Below, in pieces: positions 20,417 through 26,887 of a stretch of DNA of 26,887 nt. The DNA is taken from positions 1 to 26,887 of the forward strand of contig CAMLDH010000014.1 of NCBI GenBank assembly GCA_946478765.1. The letters run 5' to 3'. A program made the translations under genes and the position numbers. This stretch comes from an uncultured Oxalobacteraceae bacterium (GTDB lineage: Bacteria > Pseudomonadota > Gammaproteobacteria > Burkholderiales > Burkholderiaceae). Position 1 is the stretch's first letter. Every line of letters starts with the position of its first letter. The notes under the pieces are model-generated. The model made no database searches. It was not told the origin of the DNA and saw only the letters and a program-made list of their open reading frames with translations.

Positions 20417-20608
20417 ATGGTTAATAAAATTTATTTGAGGATGTCCGCTTCTTGCCTCCCCAGAATCTTCAATGTAAATCCTTTCTCCAAGAATAAAAAA
20501 GAAAATGCTCCTGTTTATTCTTCTGATGAATCGACAAAATCATCACCTGCTGTACCGTCTACATCGGTAATTAATCATATAGCCGGATATATCTGCAAGA
20601 CTAGTTGA
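20417..20608 (+). CDS. Small hypothetical protein, AT-rich, possible partner of the large downstream gene
   Basis: I do not recognise this 63-aa ORF. ATG 20417 is preceded by AGGAAAG (20405-20410) at a good distance; the upstream in-frame ATG at 20390 lies within the hairpin loop. The protein has a short hydrophobic-basic N-terminus (MVNKIYLRMSASCLPRIF), then a lysine/asparagine/serine/proline-rich polar stretch (NPFSKNKKENAPVY, STKSSPAVPSTS). It has no transmembrane helix and no clear Sec signal. A polar, Ser/Pro/Asn-rich composition is typical of type III secretion N-termini, but this is weak evidence. It lies 46 bases upstream of the 966-aa gene on the same strand. It could also be the 5' remnant of a related larger gene. 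Confidence 0.4.
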   Translation: MVNKIYLRMSASCLPRIFNVNPFSKNKKENAPVYSSDESTKSSPAVPSTSVINHIAGYICKTS

Positions 20609-20654
20609 GAAGAGAAAATTCACTCAAAAAGTCATTTTCATAGGGAATTTATTT

Positions 20655-23555
20655 ATGCTTACCGGTATTAACGAATGTTGGCTTCAGTGTTTTGGCATTG
20701 GCACAGAGAAAGATCGTAATCAACTTGGGCAAGAGAATGCTGGAGTCCATTCTCAGGCTCAGCAAATTCTTAATCAGCCCGGCTTGCCTCCTCCTAACCA
20801 AGTAATGTCTAATCCACCTGGAAACAGCACGCAAAGACTAAAACTAAGCATTAATATCCCGCCCAAGACCAAATCCAATTTGGTCAAAGTAACGGAGCGA
20901 AATGACAACACAGAGCCGTTTATTCGCTTTAATGAACTCGTCAACGCCCTTGAAAGTCACCGTGCAGTACCTGCCGATGTTCCTGGCGTAATCAAAGCCC
21001 AAATCCAATCTTCCGCCATCGAATCATCTGCTGCCACGCCCACGCTGTCTGCAATCGCCAGCCAGTATATGCGTGGCGGCAAACTCACGAAATACGCACT
21101 TGGCGAAGCACTAGCCGAAATGCTGACGAATGGCAGTTTGAATCCGTCTGCCGCATCTGCACAAGCAGGAGAAATATGTAAAAAGACCCTTGATGCCGCC
21201 CGTCTTGCCGATCCTGCGCTGAATACAGTCATGAATCATCTGCTCGGGGAGGATGGTGACATCAAGCCGGCCGACTCACCCTTGCCGCGCGCTACCAAAG
21301 AAACGCATTCGCCTGAATTCATGGCGTTGTGCACCAAATCCTCGCGCCGCGGCGCCATCGATATGCCAGGTACGCGCTTCGTTATCGACGAACTGAAAGC
21401 CCAGGCAGAGAAACCCTTCGCCGGCGTGCATCTTTACCAAGTCCAACATGGTTTCGATACCGATGAAACACAGGCGCGCGGTTTGTTCGAACTTGGAATG
21501 GAGCCTAAAAATTTGTGGTACTTCCCCAAAACCGGTGCTCGCCCATTAGTGCTGGGGCGGCTAGGCAACATGGGGTCAAACATTTATGACAAGCCCTATG
21601 ATCTGCGCAGTTCTCGTAATTCGACCACGGGGCACTTGGTGCAATTTCTCGATAAATCTTTCGGCATCGAGGGAAAAAGTATTGCCGAACAAATTGAAAC
21701 ACTGACAGCTTATAAAACGGGTACGCATCCAGCATCATCCGTCAAACCAAAAATTCTGCTGGTCGATTCAGGATTCAAAATAGGCAAATCGCTGGTTGAA
21801 CTGCAACTGTCAATGGAGCCGCTAGTTCGTCAGAAGTATGCCCTGATTGCCGAACTGTGCCCGATGGTGGCGCATACCCAAGGCGACATTATCAAGGGAA
21901 ACAAGGCATTGAGAGACGCAGAAAAAGTTGCCAAGGAGCGGAATATTGCCGCTCCCATCTTGCCACGCGCCATTAACATGGCGCAAAGTCCGGCAAAGGA
22001 CTTCGAAGGTTTTTCTGTTGGGCATGAAGTCTGGCTGGCGACCAATCGGTTTCTCGACAAAATGGCGCCTCCCGAAGTGATTGCTCAGCGCCCCAAAGAA
22101 GCTCTGCTCATGGGCTATGGCATAGTTTCGGCCAAGGCACAGGCCCCGTTGCAAGCCGGTTATGACGTATGGGTATGGGATATTGACCCGGCCGCCCTGT
22201 TGCGCGCCTACACCGATCATGAAAAAATTCCGGGTGAAGGTACCGGCAAGGTCCGTATTCCCGTAAGCCGTGAAATTCTTGAGCGCGTAATGGCCCGTGG
22301 CGGAAAACGTGACGATCCCGAATTTGTCCAGGCATTAGCTGCAGCGAAAAAAGACTGGCTCAGCCATGGCCATATCACTATTGGCAATACCGGCGCGCCG
22401 GTAGGATGTCTGCACGCTGACGATTTCGATTTGCTTCCAAACGGTGCAATCTTGAGCAGCGGTGCGAGCGGCGATTATGAATTCGGTACTACCAAGGCAC
22501 GCAAAAGCAATTCACGTTTGACGAATATCACAGCAGAAGATGGCAACGTGAAATTTCCCATCGGCGGTCCTGCTGCCGGTGAATCGCACGGAGTTCCCGT
22601 CGCTTCCGGCGATGAATCCTCTTTCGACCATCAGGTATTTGAAACAAAAAGCGGTACGCCGGATGCAAAAAAGTTCATGATCGTGCGCGGCGGATATGCC
22701 GCCAATAGACTGTATGGCATACCGCCCCCGTTCATTGATGTCGTCAAAGCCATTATGATTCGCAGCATGTACGAAGCCATTCAGCCGCACAGCGATTCTC
22801 GCCCTCCATCCGGCTTATGGCTGGTCGATCCCGATTCCGCTGCGCAGGATCGCGTATTGGGAGTCATACAAAAAAGTCTTGCAGAGAAAAATTTGGGTAT
22901 GCTGGATGAACCTGATTTTTCCAAGGTAGATTTAAACTGGCACAGGCCGTCTATGCCGCCATCACCTCGCGCTCTTGAACCCGCCGAACGCGCTGGCTAC
23001 GCCAGCGAGCGTTTTGTCCATAGCGGTCTGTCAGCCTGCCGTACTTACAACATTTCACCGTCCAGTTTTGCTCTCATATGCGGTGGCGTAAGCGCAGATT
23101 TGTTTGCGTCAGAAGATTTGCATCTCCTACATCAGGAAATGTTCTCGACGCAGGCGGCCAATGGCGTGGTTGCGCTAGAAGTGGCACGTCCGCAACGTTC
23201 CATCGCGCATACGCTTTACTCCATCTTCGCCCGCGAAGCAACGGCGTCGAAAGAGAGATTGGATGCCGAAATCAATGTGGCACGAAAACACTTGCGGATA
23301 AACGACCATCAGTGGGCCACGCTGCTAGCTTCACCCGATGAATTCGGCTTTACGCCTGATTCTTACGCGGTTCTACCTGAAAAGACGCCAGAGGAAGATG
23401 CCGACGACCTGCAAAGAGCTCGCCGATCGATGCAAGACTGCATTTCCGTGTTATCCATCGGCGCACCGACGCGAGAACAACTCAAGGGAATTTCGGATCG
23501 CAAGGAAAGGCTGATGAGCGATTTTCAGTCACACATAGCTGAAGAATTTGTATAA
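20655..23555 (+). CDS. Large protein with a divergent S-adenosylhomocysteine-hydrolase-like core
   Basis: The 966-aa protein starts at ATG 20655, 8 bases after AGGGA. Residues 1-235 are mainly polar, Gln/Asn/Pro/Ser-rich. By eye, 235-710 follows the order of S-adenosylhomocysteine hydrolase (AHCY). IDMPGTRF (235-242) matches the AHCY EMPGL region. KPFAGVHLYQVQH (253-265) matches KPLxGARIxGxLH, with His265 kept. KILLVDSGFKIG (366-377) matches the LDDGGD region. MGYGIVSAKAQAPLQAGYDVWVW plus DIDPAALLRA (486-517) matches the NAD-binding GYGxVGxGxA...EIDPxxALxA. LLPNGAILSSGASGDYEF (593-610) matches MKDxAIVxNxGHFDxEI. VRGGYAANRLYG (677-688) matches the C-terminal EGRLVNLG. Key substrate positions look altered: Thr after His becomes Phe267, STQD and the KSKFD lysine/aspartate motif are absent, and the third Rossmann Gly is Ser. 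Residues 710-966 are an unrecognised helical extension. GC is lower than in the housekeeping genes. Confidence 0.8.
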   Translation: MLTGINECWLQCFGIGTEKDRNQLGQENAGVHSQAQQILNQPGLPPPNQVMSNPPGNSTQRLKLSINIPPKTKSNLVKVTERNDNTEPFIRFNELVNALESHRAVPADVPGVIKAQIQSSAIESSAATPTLSAIASQYMRGGKLTKYALGEALAEMLTNGSLNPSAASAQAGEICKKTLDAARLADPALNTVMNHLLGEDGDIKPADSPLPRATKETHSPEFMALCTKSSRRGAIDMPGTRFVIDELKAQAEKPFAGVHLYQVQHGFDTDETQARGLFELGMEPKNLWYFPKTGARPLVLGRLGNMGSNIYDKPYDLRSSRNSTTGHLVQFLDKSFGIEGKSIAEQIETLTAYKTGTHPASSVKPKILLVDSGFKIGKSLVELQLSMEPLVRQKYALIAELCPMVAHTQGDIIKGNKALRDAEKVAKERNIAAPILPRAINMAQSPAKDFEGFSVGHEVWLATNRFLDKMAPPEVIAQRPKEALLMGYGIVSAKAQAPLQAGYDVWVWDIDPAALLRAYTDHEKIPGEGTGKVRIPVSREILERVMARGGKRDDPEFVQALAAAKKDWLSHGHITIGNTGAPVGCLHADDFDLLPNGAILSSGASGDYEFGTTKARKSNSRLTNITAEDGNVKFPIGGPAAGESHGVPVASGDESSFDHQVFETKSGTPDAKKFMIVRGGYAANRLYGIPPPFIDVVKAIMIRSMYEAIQPHSDSRPPSGLWLVDPDSAAQDRVLGVIQKSLAEKNLGMLDEPDFSKVDLNWHRPSMPPSPRALEPAERAGYASERFVHSGLSACRTYNISPSSFALICGGVSADLFASEDLHLLHQEMFSTQAANGVVALEVARPQRSIAHTLYSIFAREATASKERLDAEINVARKHLRINDHQWATLLASPDEFGFTPDSYAVLPEKTPEEDADDLQRARRSMQDCISVLSIGAPTREQLKGISDRKERLMSDFQSHIAEEFV

Positions 23556-23588
23556 CAGAATCTTTGTAGGTGACAGCAAGGATTCGTA

Positions 23589-23939
23589 ATGAACGATCCC
23601 GCCGCAAGCGGCGGGGTATCAACACAAAGTGCAACTACAAAAGTGAGCGCCCCAAAGGGGGAGCCTGTCAATTTTTACAGTTCGCCTCTGTTGCATATGA
23701 GGGTTTCGCTGGTGGCGGTCGATAGTGCAACCAGTATTCTCCGCGGTGACAAACGCTGTTCGTTGGAATCCTCCTCCTGTCACCCCTTTGTATGCCGTGT
23801 GGGTGGGACGATCTCTCCCTTGTATCGAAAGAGAACTCGATGCCAAAGTGAACCGATAGTCGAACTCAAGAAGCAGCATGCAGTCAAATTTATACTCAAG
23901 CAGTTTCGGCAGACAAAATATCTGTGTCTACGTAAATAA
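23589..23939 (+). CDS. Doubtful 116-aa ORF overlapping a strong hairpin
   Basis: The ORF has a good AAGGA ribosome-binding site (about 23578-23582) and starts 33 bases after the large gene. However, its first codons form a GC-rich hairpin and its sequence (MNDPAASGGVSTQSATT, then PKGEPVNFYSSPLLHMRVS, then a Cys/Arg/Lys-rich end) has no recognised domain. The composition is more like a structured non-coding segment than a protein. Kept only because the start context is good. Confidence 0.25.
   Translation: MNDPAASGGVSTQSATTKVSAPKGEPVNFYSSPLLHMRVSLVAVDSATSILRGDKRCSLESSSCHPFVCRVGGTISPLYRKRTRCQSEPIVELKKQHAVKFILKQFRQTKYLCLRK
23598..23615. repeat. Perfect 7-bp GC hairpin
   Basis: CCCGCCG and CGGCGGG flank the tetraloop caag, extendable by a T-G and an A-T pair outside. 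It is not followed by a T-run on either strand. A second small hairpin, cccc-aaa-gggg, lies about 35 bases downstream. Confidence 0.6.
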
Positions 23940-24065
23940 ACATTTCATTCATATTGTTGCTTCCTCTTATTGCCCAGTCTTCTTCTTGACGGATAACGCA
24001 ATCATTGCTGCGTGAGTTGCGTGTATTCCAGAAGACGCAACGGAACCAGAATTGAAAGAACAAAA

Positions 24066-25097
24066 ATGCCCAGCCGCGACATCATAGTGGTAGGCGCTTC
24101 AGCTGGCGGTGTCGAGGCACTCCAAACACTGGTTTCCAGTTTGCCGGCATCCTTGCCTGCGACCATTCTTGTGGTGTTGCATATTCCCGCGCATTCTCCA
24201 AGTCATCTGCACCTGATTCTGGATCGCGCGGGCGAGTTGCCGGCCATGCCTGCAAGCGACGGCGCACCGATTGTCCCCGGCCGTGTCTATGTCGCAGTGC
24301 CGGACCGGCATTTGCTGATCGAGGAAGACCGGATTCGGGTCACGCGCGGGCCCAAGGAAAATCGCGCACGTCCTGCCGTCGATGCACTGTTTCGCTCGGC
24401 GGCCTATGCATTTGGGCCTCGGGTAATCGGTGTCGTGCTGAGCGGGAACCTTGATGATGGGACGGCCGGGTTGTGGGCGATCAAAGACAGGGGCGGAATT
24501 GCGCTGGTCCAGTCGCCGCAAGAAGCGCAGTTTCCATCGATGCCGGAGAGCGCGCTCCAACACGTCGCAGTGGACCATGTCCTGCCGGTAGCAGACATGC
24601 CATCTGTAATCAGCAATTTGACCCGCGATAACGTTATGACTGGAAACTACGCACCAGCGCCCGAGTTGATGGCAGAGGAAACGCACATCGCGCTGGGGGA
24701 GGGCGGGCCGCAGGTCGGTCTCCTGCAGCCAGGAGACCTTTCTCCCAACACCTGCCCGGAATGCCATGGCGTGCTGATGCGAATTCGCGAAGGCCCGATC
24801 GTGCGCTACCGCTGCCACACCGGCCATGCGTTTTCGGTGCAGACGCTGCTGACCGGCGTCAACGAAGAAATTGACCATACATTGGCGGACGCGTTGCGCG
24901 CCGTGGAAGAGCGCATCCTGTTTCTGCGGGAAATGGAGCAACTAGCCCGTGCGAATCACGATGAGGCGACAGCGGATCGCTGCGCCCGTCAAGCCGACGA
25001 AACAGAGCAGCGTGCGCAACGCATCAGGGAAATCACTTTGGAGAAAATCGGGTCGGCTTTACACGCAAATCAACAGCAAGCGCAAAGTAATAATTGA
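24066..25097 (+). CDS. CheB-type protein-glutamate methylesterase without receiver domain, with C-terminal zinc-ribbon-like tail
   Basis: The 343-aa protein starts at ATG 24066 after GAAAGAAC; the upstream in-frame 24012 start adds only unrelated residues. Residues 4-190 form the CheB catalytic domain that removes methyl groups from chemoreceptor glutamates. Visible are Ser12 in VGASAGG, His39 in LHIPAH and Asp131 in LSGNLDDGTAGL. No N-terminal receiver domain exists, so it is not controlled by phosphorylation in the usual CheB way. The C-terminal part has CPECHGVLMRI followed by RYRCHTGHAFS, a zinc-ribbon-like metal site, then a long glutamate/arginine-rich helix (about 290-343). This combination is known in stand-alone CheB proteins of proteobacteria. 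The neighbouring gene is a broken chemoreceptor, which fits a chemosensory origin. No CheR, CheA or CheW gene is in the window. Confidence 0.92.
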   Translation: MPSRDIIVVGASAGGVEALQTLVSSLPASLPATILVVLHIPAHSPSHLHLILDRAGELPAMPASDGAPIVPGRVYVAVPDRHLLIEEDRIRVTRGPKENRARPAVDALFRSAAYAFGPRVIGVVLSGNLDDGTAGLWAIKDRGGIALVQSPQEAQFPSMPESALQHVAVDHVLPVADMPSVISNLTRDNVMTGNYAPAPELMAEETHIALGEGGPQVGLLQPGDLSPNTCPECHGVLMRIREGPIVRYRCHTGHAFSVQTLLTGVNEEIDHTLADALRAVEERILFLREMEQLARANHDEATADRCARQADETEQRAQRIREITLEKIGSALHANQQQAQSNN

Positions 25098-25114
25098 AGC
25101 ATTGAATTTACAAT

Positions 25115-25375
25115 TTACGACTTTTTATCAACGACTTCCGCAAAACATCCACTCCCCCCCGATACTGAAATGCATCGCGGGGAGGGCAATAGAGGGGCGC
25201 GGGTATTGCACGCAAGCTTCACGACTGGCGCCTTCGCCTGCGGCGCGGCACGCGCCGGCGCTACTGATTTGGCCGCCACTGACTGTATGCCATCAAGCTT
25301 GAAAACATTGATCACTTGCGTCAGATTGTCGGCCTGATCCCGCAGGCTATCCGCCGCCGCTTCTTCCGATGGCTT
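25115..25375 (-). pseudogene. 3' end of a methyl-accepting chemotaxis protein gene
   Basis: On the minus strand the frame reads SEEAAADSLRDQADNLTQ, then VINVFKLDGIQSVAAKS and a proline/alanine-rich tail. This is the characteristic end of betaproteobacterial MCP signalling domains (EAAAAAESLxxQAxxLxxVVxVFKL). Everything upstream is missing: an in-frame stop occurs at 25376-25378, where IS1595-like transposase sequence begins. The HAMP and ligand-binding regions are gone. The gene is convergent with the cheB-like gene, so the two probably belonged to a chemosensory cluster. Confidence 0.75.
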
Positions 25376-25558
25376 CTATGAAATTCATGTCCATACGATG
25401 GAGGGATTCTGGTCGTTGCTCCGGTCATGGTTCAGGCCGCATCGCGGCATTTCCCAGGAAAGCTGCCCTTGTATCTCGGCTTCTTCGAATTCGTTCATAA
25501 CGTCAGAAAACGCGGAAAGGCGCTCTTGCCTTCCCTCGTCTGGTTATTGGTAGGGTAA
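25371..25558 (+). pseudogene. IS1595-family (ISXO2-like) transposase remnant
   Basis: From about 25371 the frame reads YEIHVHTMEGFWSLLRSW followed by RPHRGISQE. After a one-base deletion in the run near 25457-25462 it continues in another frame as KLPLYLGFFEFVHNVRKRGK and ALLPSLVWLLVG, then stop (25556-25558). HTxxxEGFWSLLKRW and the following aromatic segment are the C-terminal hallmark of ISXO2/IS1595 DDE transposases. The N-terminal zinc ribbon and most of the catalytic domain are missing. Truncation and frameshift make it non-functional. Confidence 0.8.
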
Positions 25559-25585
25559 GACCCTGAAACACATAAAGAACCTTAG

Positions 25586-25613
25586 CTTTATGCCTCTCTC
25601 TGGAGGCATAAAG
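25586..25613. repeat. Perfect 11-bp inverted repeat (hairpin) downstream of the IS1595 remnant
   Basis: CTTTATGCCTC (25586-25596) and GAGGCATAAAG (25603-25613) are exact reverse complements with a 6-nt loop. It lies 28 bases after the transposase-remnant stop. The sequence after it is T-rich but lacks a clean T-run. It may be a terminator of the insertion element or a stand-alone structure. Confidence 0.6.
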
Positions 25614-25748
25614 TCGGTTGATTGTTGTTGTATGGAAAATGCTAGTCAACCCCCCATATTATGGGATTGACGTGCCCCTGTTAATGTTGATAGCAAGCTT
25701 CGTCATCGGCTGTGCAGTATTTGGCACTGCTTCGCGACTGAGAGTCAT

Positions 25749-26834
25749 TCATAACGCCGTCGCATGTATCAGCCCGGATTCGCGCTCCAGACAACTACGC
25801 ACTTTGACCAGATACTCGGCGCGGAAGCGGCGCAGGATGTAATCGCGGAAGTTGTTTTTTTCAAGTTCGCGCCACGCCATCTGCTTGCCTGTTTCGGACC
25901 GTGCCTGTGCCTCAATGAATGTGCTGTCGGCGATCTGGGCTTGGGCGCCGGTCATTCTTTCGTAACCGTACAAGGCCATGTATTCCTGCGCCAGTGTCTC
26001 GATGGTTTCGATTTCTTCGATCGTGAGCTGGCTTTTGAATTTGTCCACATTCGCGGTAATCGGTGCAAAGCAGTTCGACGCCCATAGCGCCGATAGCTGC
26101 GAGATTTGTTTTGCTTCGGAAGAATGCGCCACGTCCAGCATCTGCGGCAGGTATTCGATCTCAAAAAAAGCGCACACTTTTTTCAGCGTTTCTTCCTGGT
26201 TGCCGAGAAAATCCTCGTAACGGATGGTCAGCACGCGATCGGGATAGCGCGCCACCAGCGAGCGTGCAACGCGATGCGCATTGACCCAGGATTTGGCATT
26301 GAGCGTCGTGTCGAAATCATGAATGATGGCCCGGTTCATTGAGGCCACCTGGGCACGCGGATCGCGTATGACATTGAGAAAAAGCATTTGTGGAAACAGC
26401 TCCATCAATTCTTCCGCGTAATGCACGCTGTCGAGCGATTTATCCATGACGACACTGGCGCCGTGCTGTTCGCCGGCGCGCAGCAACAATTCCCAGACGA
26501 CGCGATGCACGCTGCGCGGCTCGTGGCATATCGATTCGAAAATATCGACCGGATCGAATACCATGTCCGACCATTTCACCATGCTTGCGGCCTGTAAGCC
26601 AACGACGTCGACGACCAGGCGAAAGTACGCCTTGTCATCGGAAAGATCGCCATACAAGGGCACCATCGGCATGAAGTCGACGATGTGCAGCGGATAGGGT
26701 GAATAAAATTTCGAATTGAAATTGAGGCGAAGCCGCAACGCGTGGCTGCCGCAACGCCGTAGCGGGATCATCAATACCGGGCGCGGCCGTGAACGTGCAA
26801 TGTTGCCGATTTCCTTTTTTGCGCTTGTATCCAT
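25749..26834 (-). CDS. Sulfotransferase family protein
   Basis: The 361-aa protein of the PAPS-dependent sulfotransferase fold is predicted to transfer sulfate to an unknown acceptor. The 5'-phosphosulfate loop is seen near the N-terminus as VLMIPLRRCGSHALRLRL, a variant in which RCGS replaces the common PRSGTT. The 3'-phosphate-binding motif is LNVIRDPRAQVASMN (about residues 178-192). It is followed by the typical RYPDRVLTIRYEDFLGNQEETL and a C-terminal substrate-side helical region. ATG 26834 is preferred over 26840 because AGGAG lies 8 bases before it but only 2 before the other. The gene reads away from the right window edge, with no partner visible. Acceptor and pathway (glycan, lipid or small molecule) cannot be inferred. 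Confidence 0.85.
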   Translation of the reverse strand: MDTSAKKEIGNIARSRPRPVLMIPLRRCGSHALRLRLNFNSKFYSPYPLHIVDFMPMVPLYGDLSDDKAYFRLVVDVVGLQAASMVKWSDMVFDPVDIFESICHEPRSVHRVVWELLLRAGEQHGASVVMDKSLDSVHYAEELMELFPQMLFLNVIRDPRAQVASMNRAIIHDFDTTLNAKSWVNAHRVARSLVARYPDRVLTIRYEDFLGNQEETLKKVCAFFEIEYLPQMLDVAHSSEAKQISQLSALWASNCFAPITANVDKFKSQLTIEEIETIETLAQEYMALYGYERMTGAQAQIADSTFIEAQARSETGKQMAWRELEKNNFRDYILRRFRAEYLVKVRSCLERESGLIHATAL

Positions 26835-26887
26835 GTGCATTTCTCCTGGTGGCGACTGCTGTTGTGTCGAGAGTTAGTGCTGCTTTA

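Larger units (their letters stand above)
23556..24065. other. Hairpin-rich stretch between the SAHH-like gene and cheB-like gene
   Basis: About 510 bases. Besides the doubtful ORF and the hairpins near 23598 and 23650, no gene is convincing. The right part (23940-24065) is AT-rich and probably contains the promoter of the methylesterase gene. Confidence 0.5.
25098..25748. other. 650-base region of gene debris between the cheB-like and sulfotransferase genes
   Basis: The region holds the MCP 3' end (minus), the IS1595 remnant (plus) and the 11-bp hairpin. The remainder (25614-25748) has only a TTG-started ORF with a hydrophobic segment running into the sulfotransferase 3' end, which I do not accept as a gene. 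Confidence 0.6.

Noticed and set aside
25618..25842. 74-aa ORF with a hydrophobic segment
   Set aside because: TTG start without a ribosome-binding site, overlaps the sulfotransferase 3' end, and its second half mirrors that gene.

Overview
The window looks like a chromosomal segment of a Gram-negative betaproteobacterium, most likely Burkholderiales and Oxalobacteraceae-like. This is inferred from the trimeric-porin protein style, the KatG, RecQ, UppP and TrmB sequences, high GC in the housekeeping genes, and a tRNA-Gly(CCC) with an encoded CCA. No 16S rRNA is present, so the genus cannot be fixed. All calls come from reading the sequence; no database search was run.

Layout. 1-1516: a 5'-truncated cupin protein and a GhrA-type glyoxylate/hydroxypyruvate reductase. 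1587-3556: a visibly AT-richer, translationally coupled pair, an ornithine cyclodeaminase/mu-crystallin family protein and a threonine-dehydratase family PLP enzyme, followed by a small dadA-like remnant. 3889-4863: a porin. 5326-9376: two peroxide-detoxifying enzymes arranged tail to tail, cytosolic KatG (+) and an exported monofunctional catalase (-). The catalase promoter region carries a near-consensus OxyR-like half-site and a 14-bp palindrome, and runs into a decayed GAF-GGDEF gene. 9957-14328: an ordinary housekeeping block with a YkgJ-type cysteine-cluster protein, a DUF1439-type lipoprotein, UppP, RecQ and, convergent, TrmB. 14420-14493: tRNA-Gly with its own terminator, next to an IS3-family transposase remnant.

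15339-20215 (minus strand) is a two-gene signalling unit. A LivK-type periplasmic binding protein overlaps the start of a 1209-aa hybrid histidine kinase (TM, sensor, TM, PAS, HisKA, HATPase, REC, REC, Hpt). No ABC permease or ATPase is nearby, so the binding protein may be the ligand-sensing partner of the kinase.

20290-24065 is accessory-looking. A small AT-rich ORF has its ribosome-binding site buried in a perfect 11-bp inverted repeat. It is followed by a 966-aa protein whose middle (about 235-710) reads as a highly divergent S-adenosylhomocysteine hydrolase, with altered active-site motifs and long N- and C-terminal extensions. I regard this locus as the most novel item in the window. 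A hairpin-rich segment separates it from a CheB-type methylesterase lacking a receiver domain (24066-25097). After that lie the 3' end of a chemoreceptor gene, apparently broken by an IS1595-type element that is itself decayed, and a sulfotransferase family gene (25749-26834, minus).

Several gene remnants (dadA-like, GAF-GGDEF, IS3, MCP, IS1595) show a region that has been repeatedly rearranged around a stable housekeeping core.
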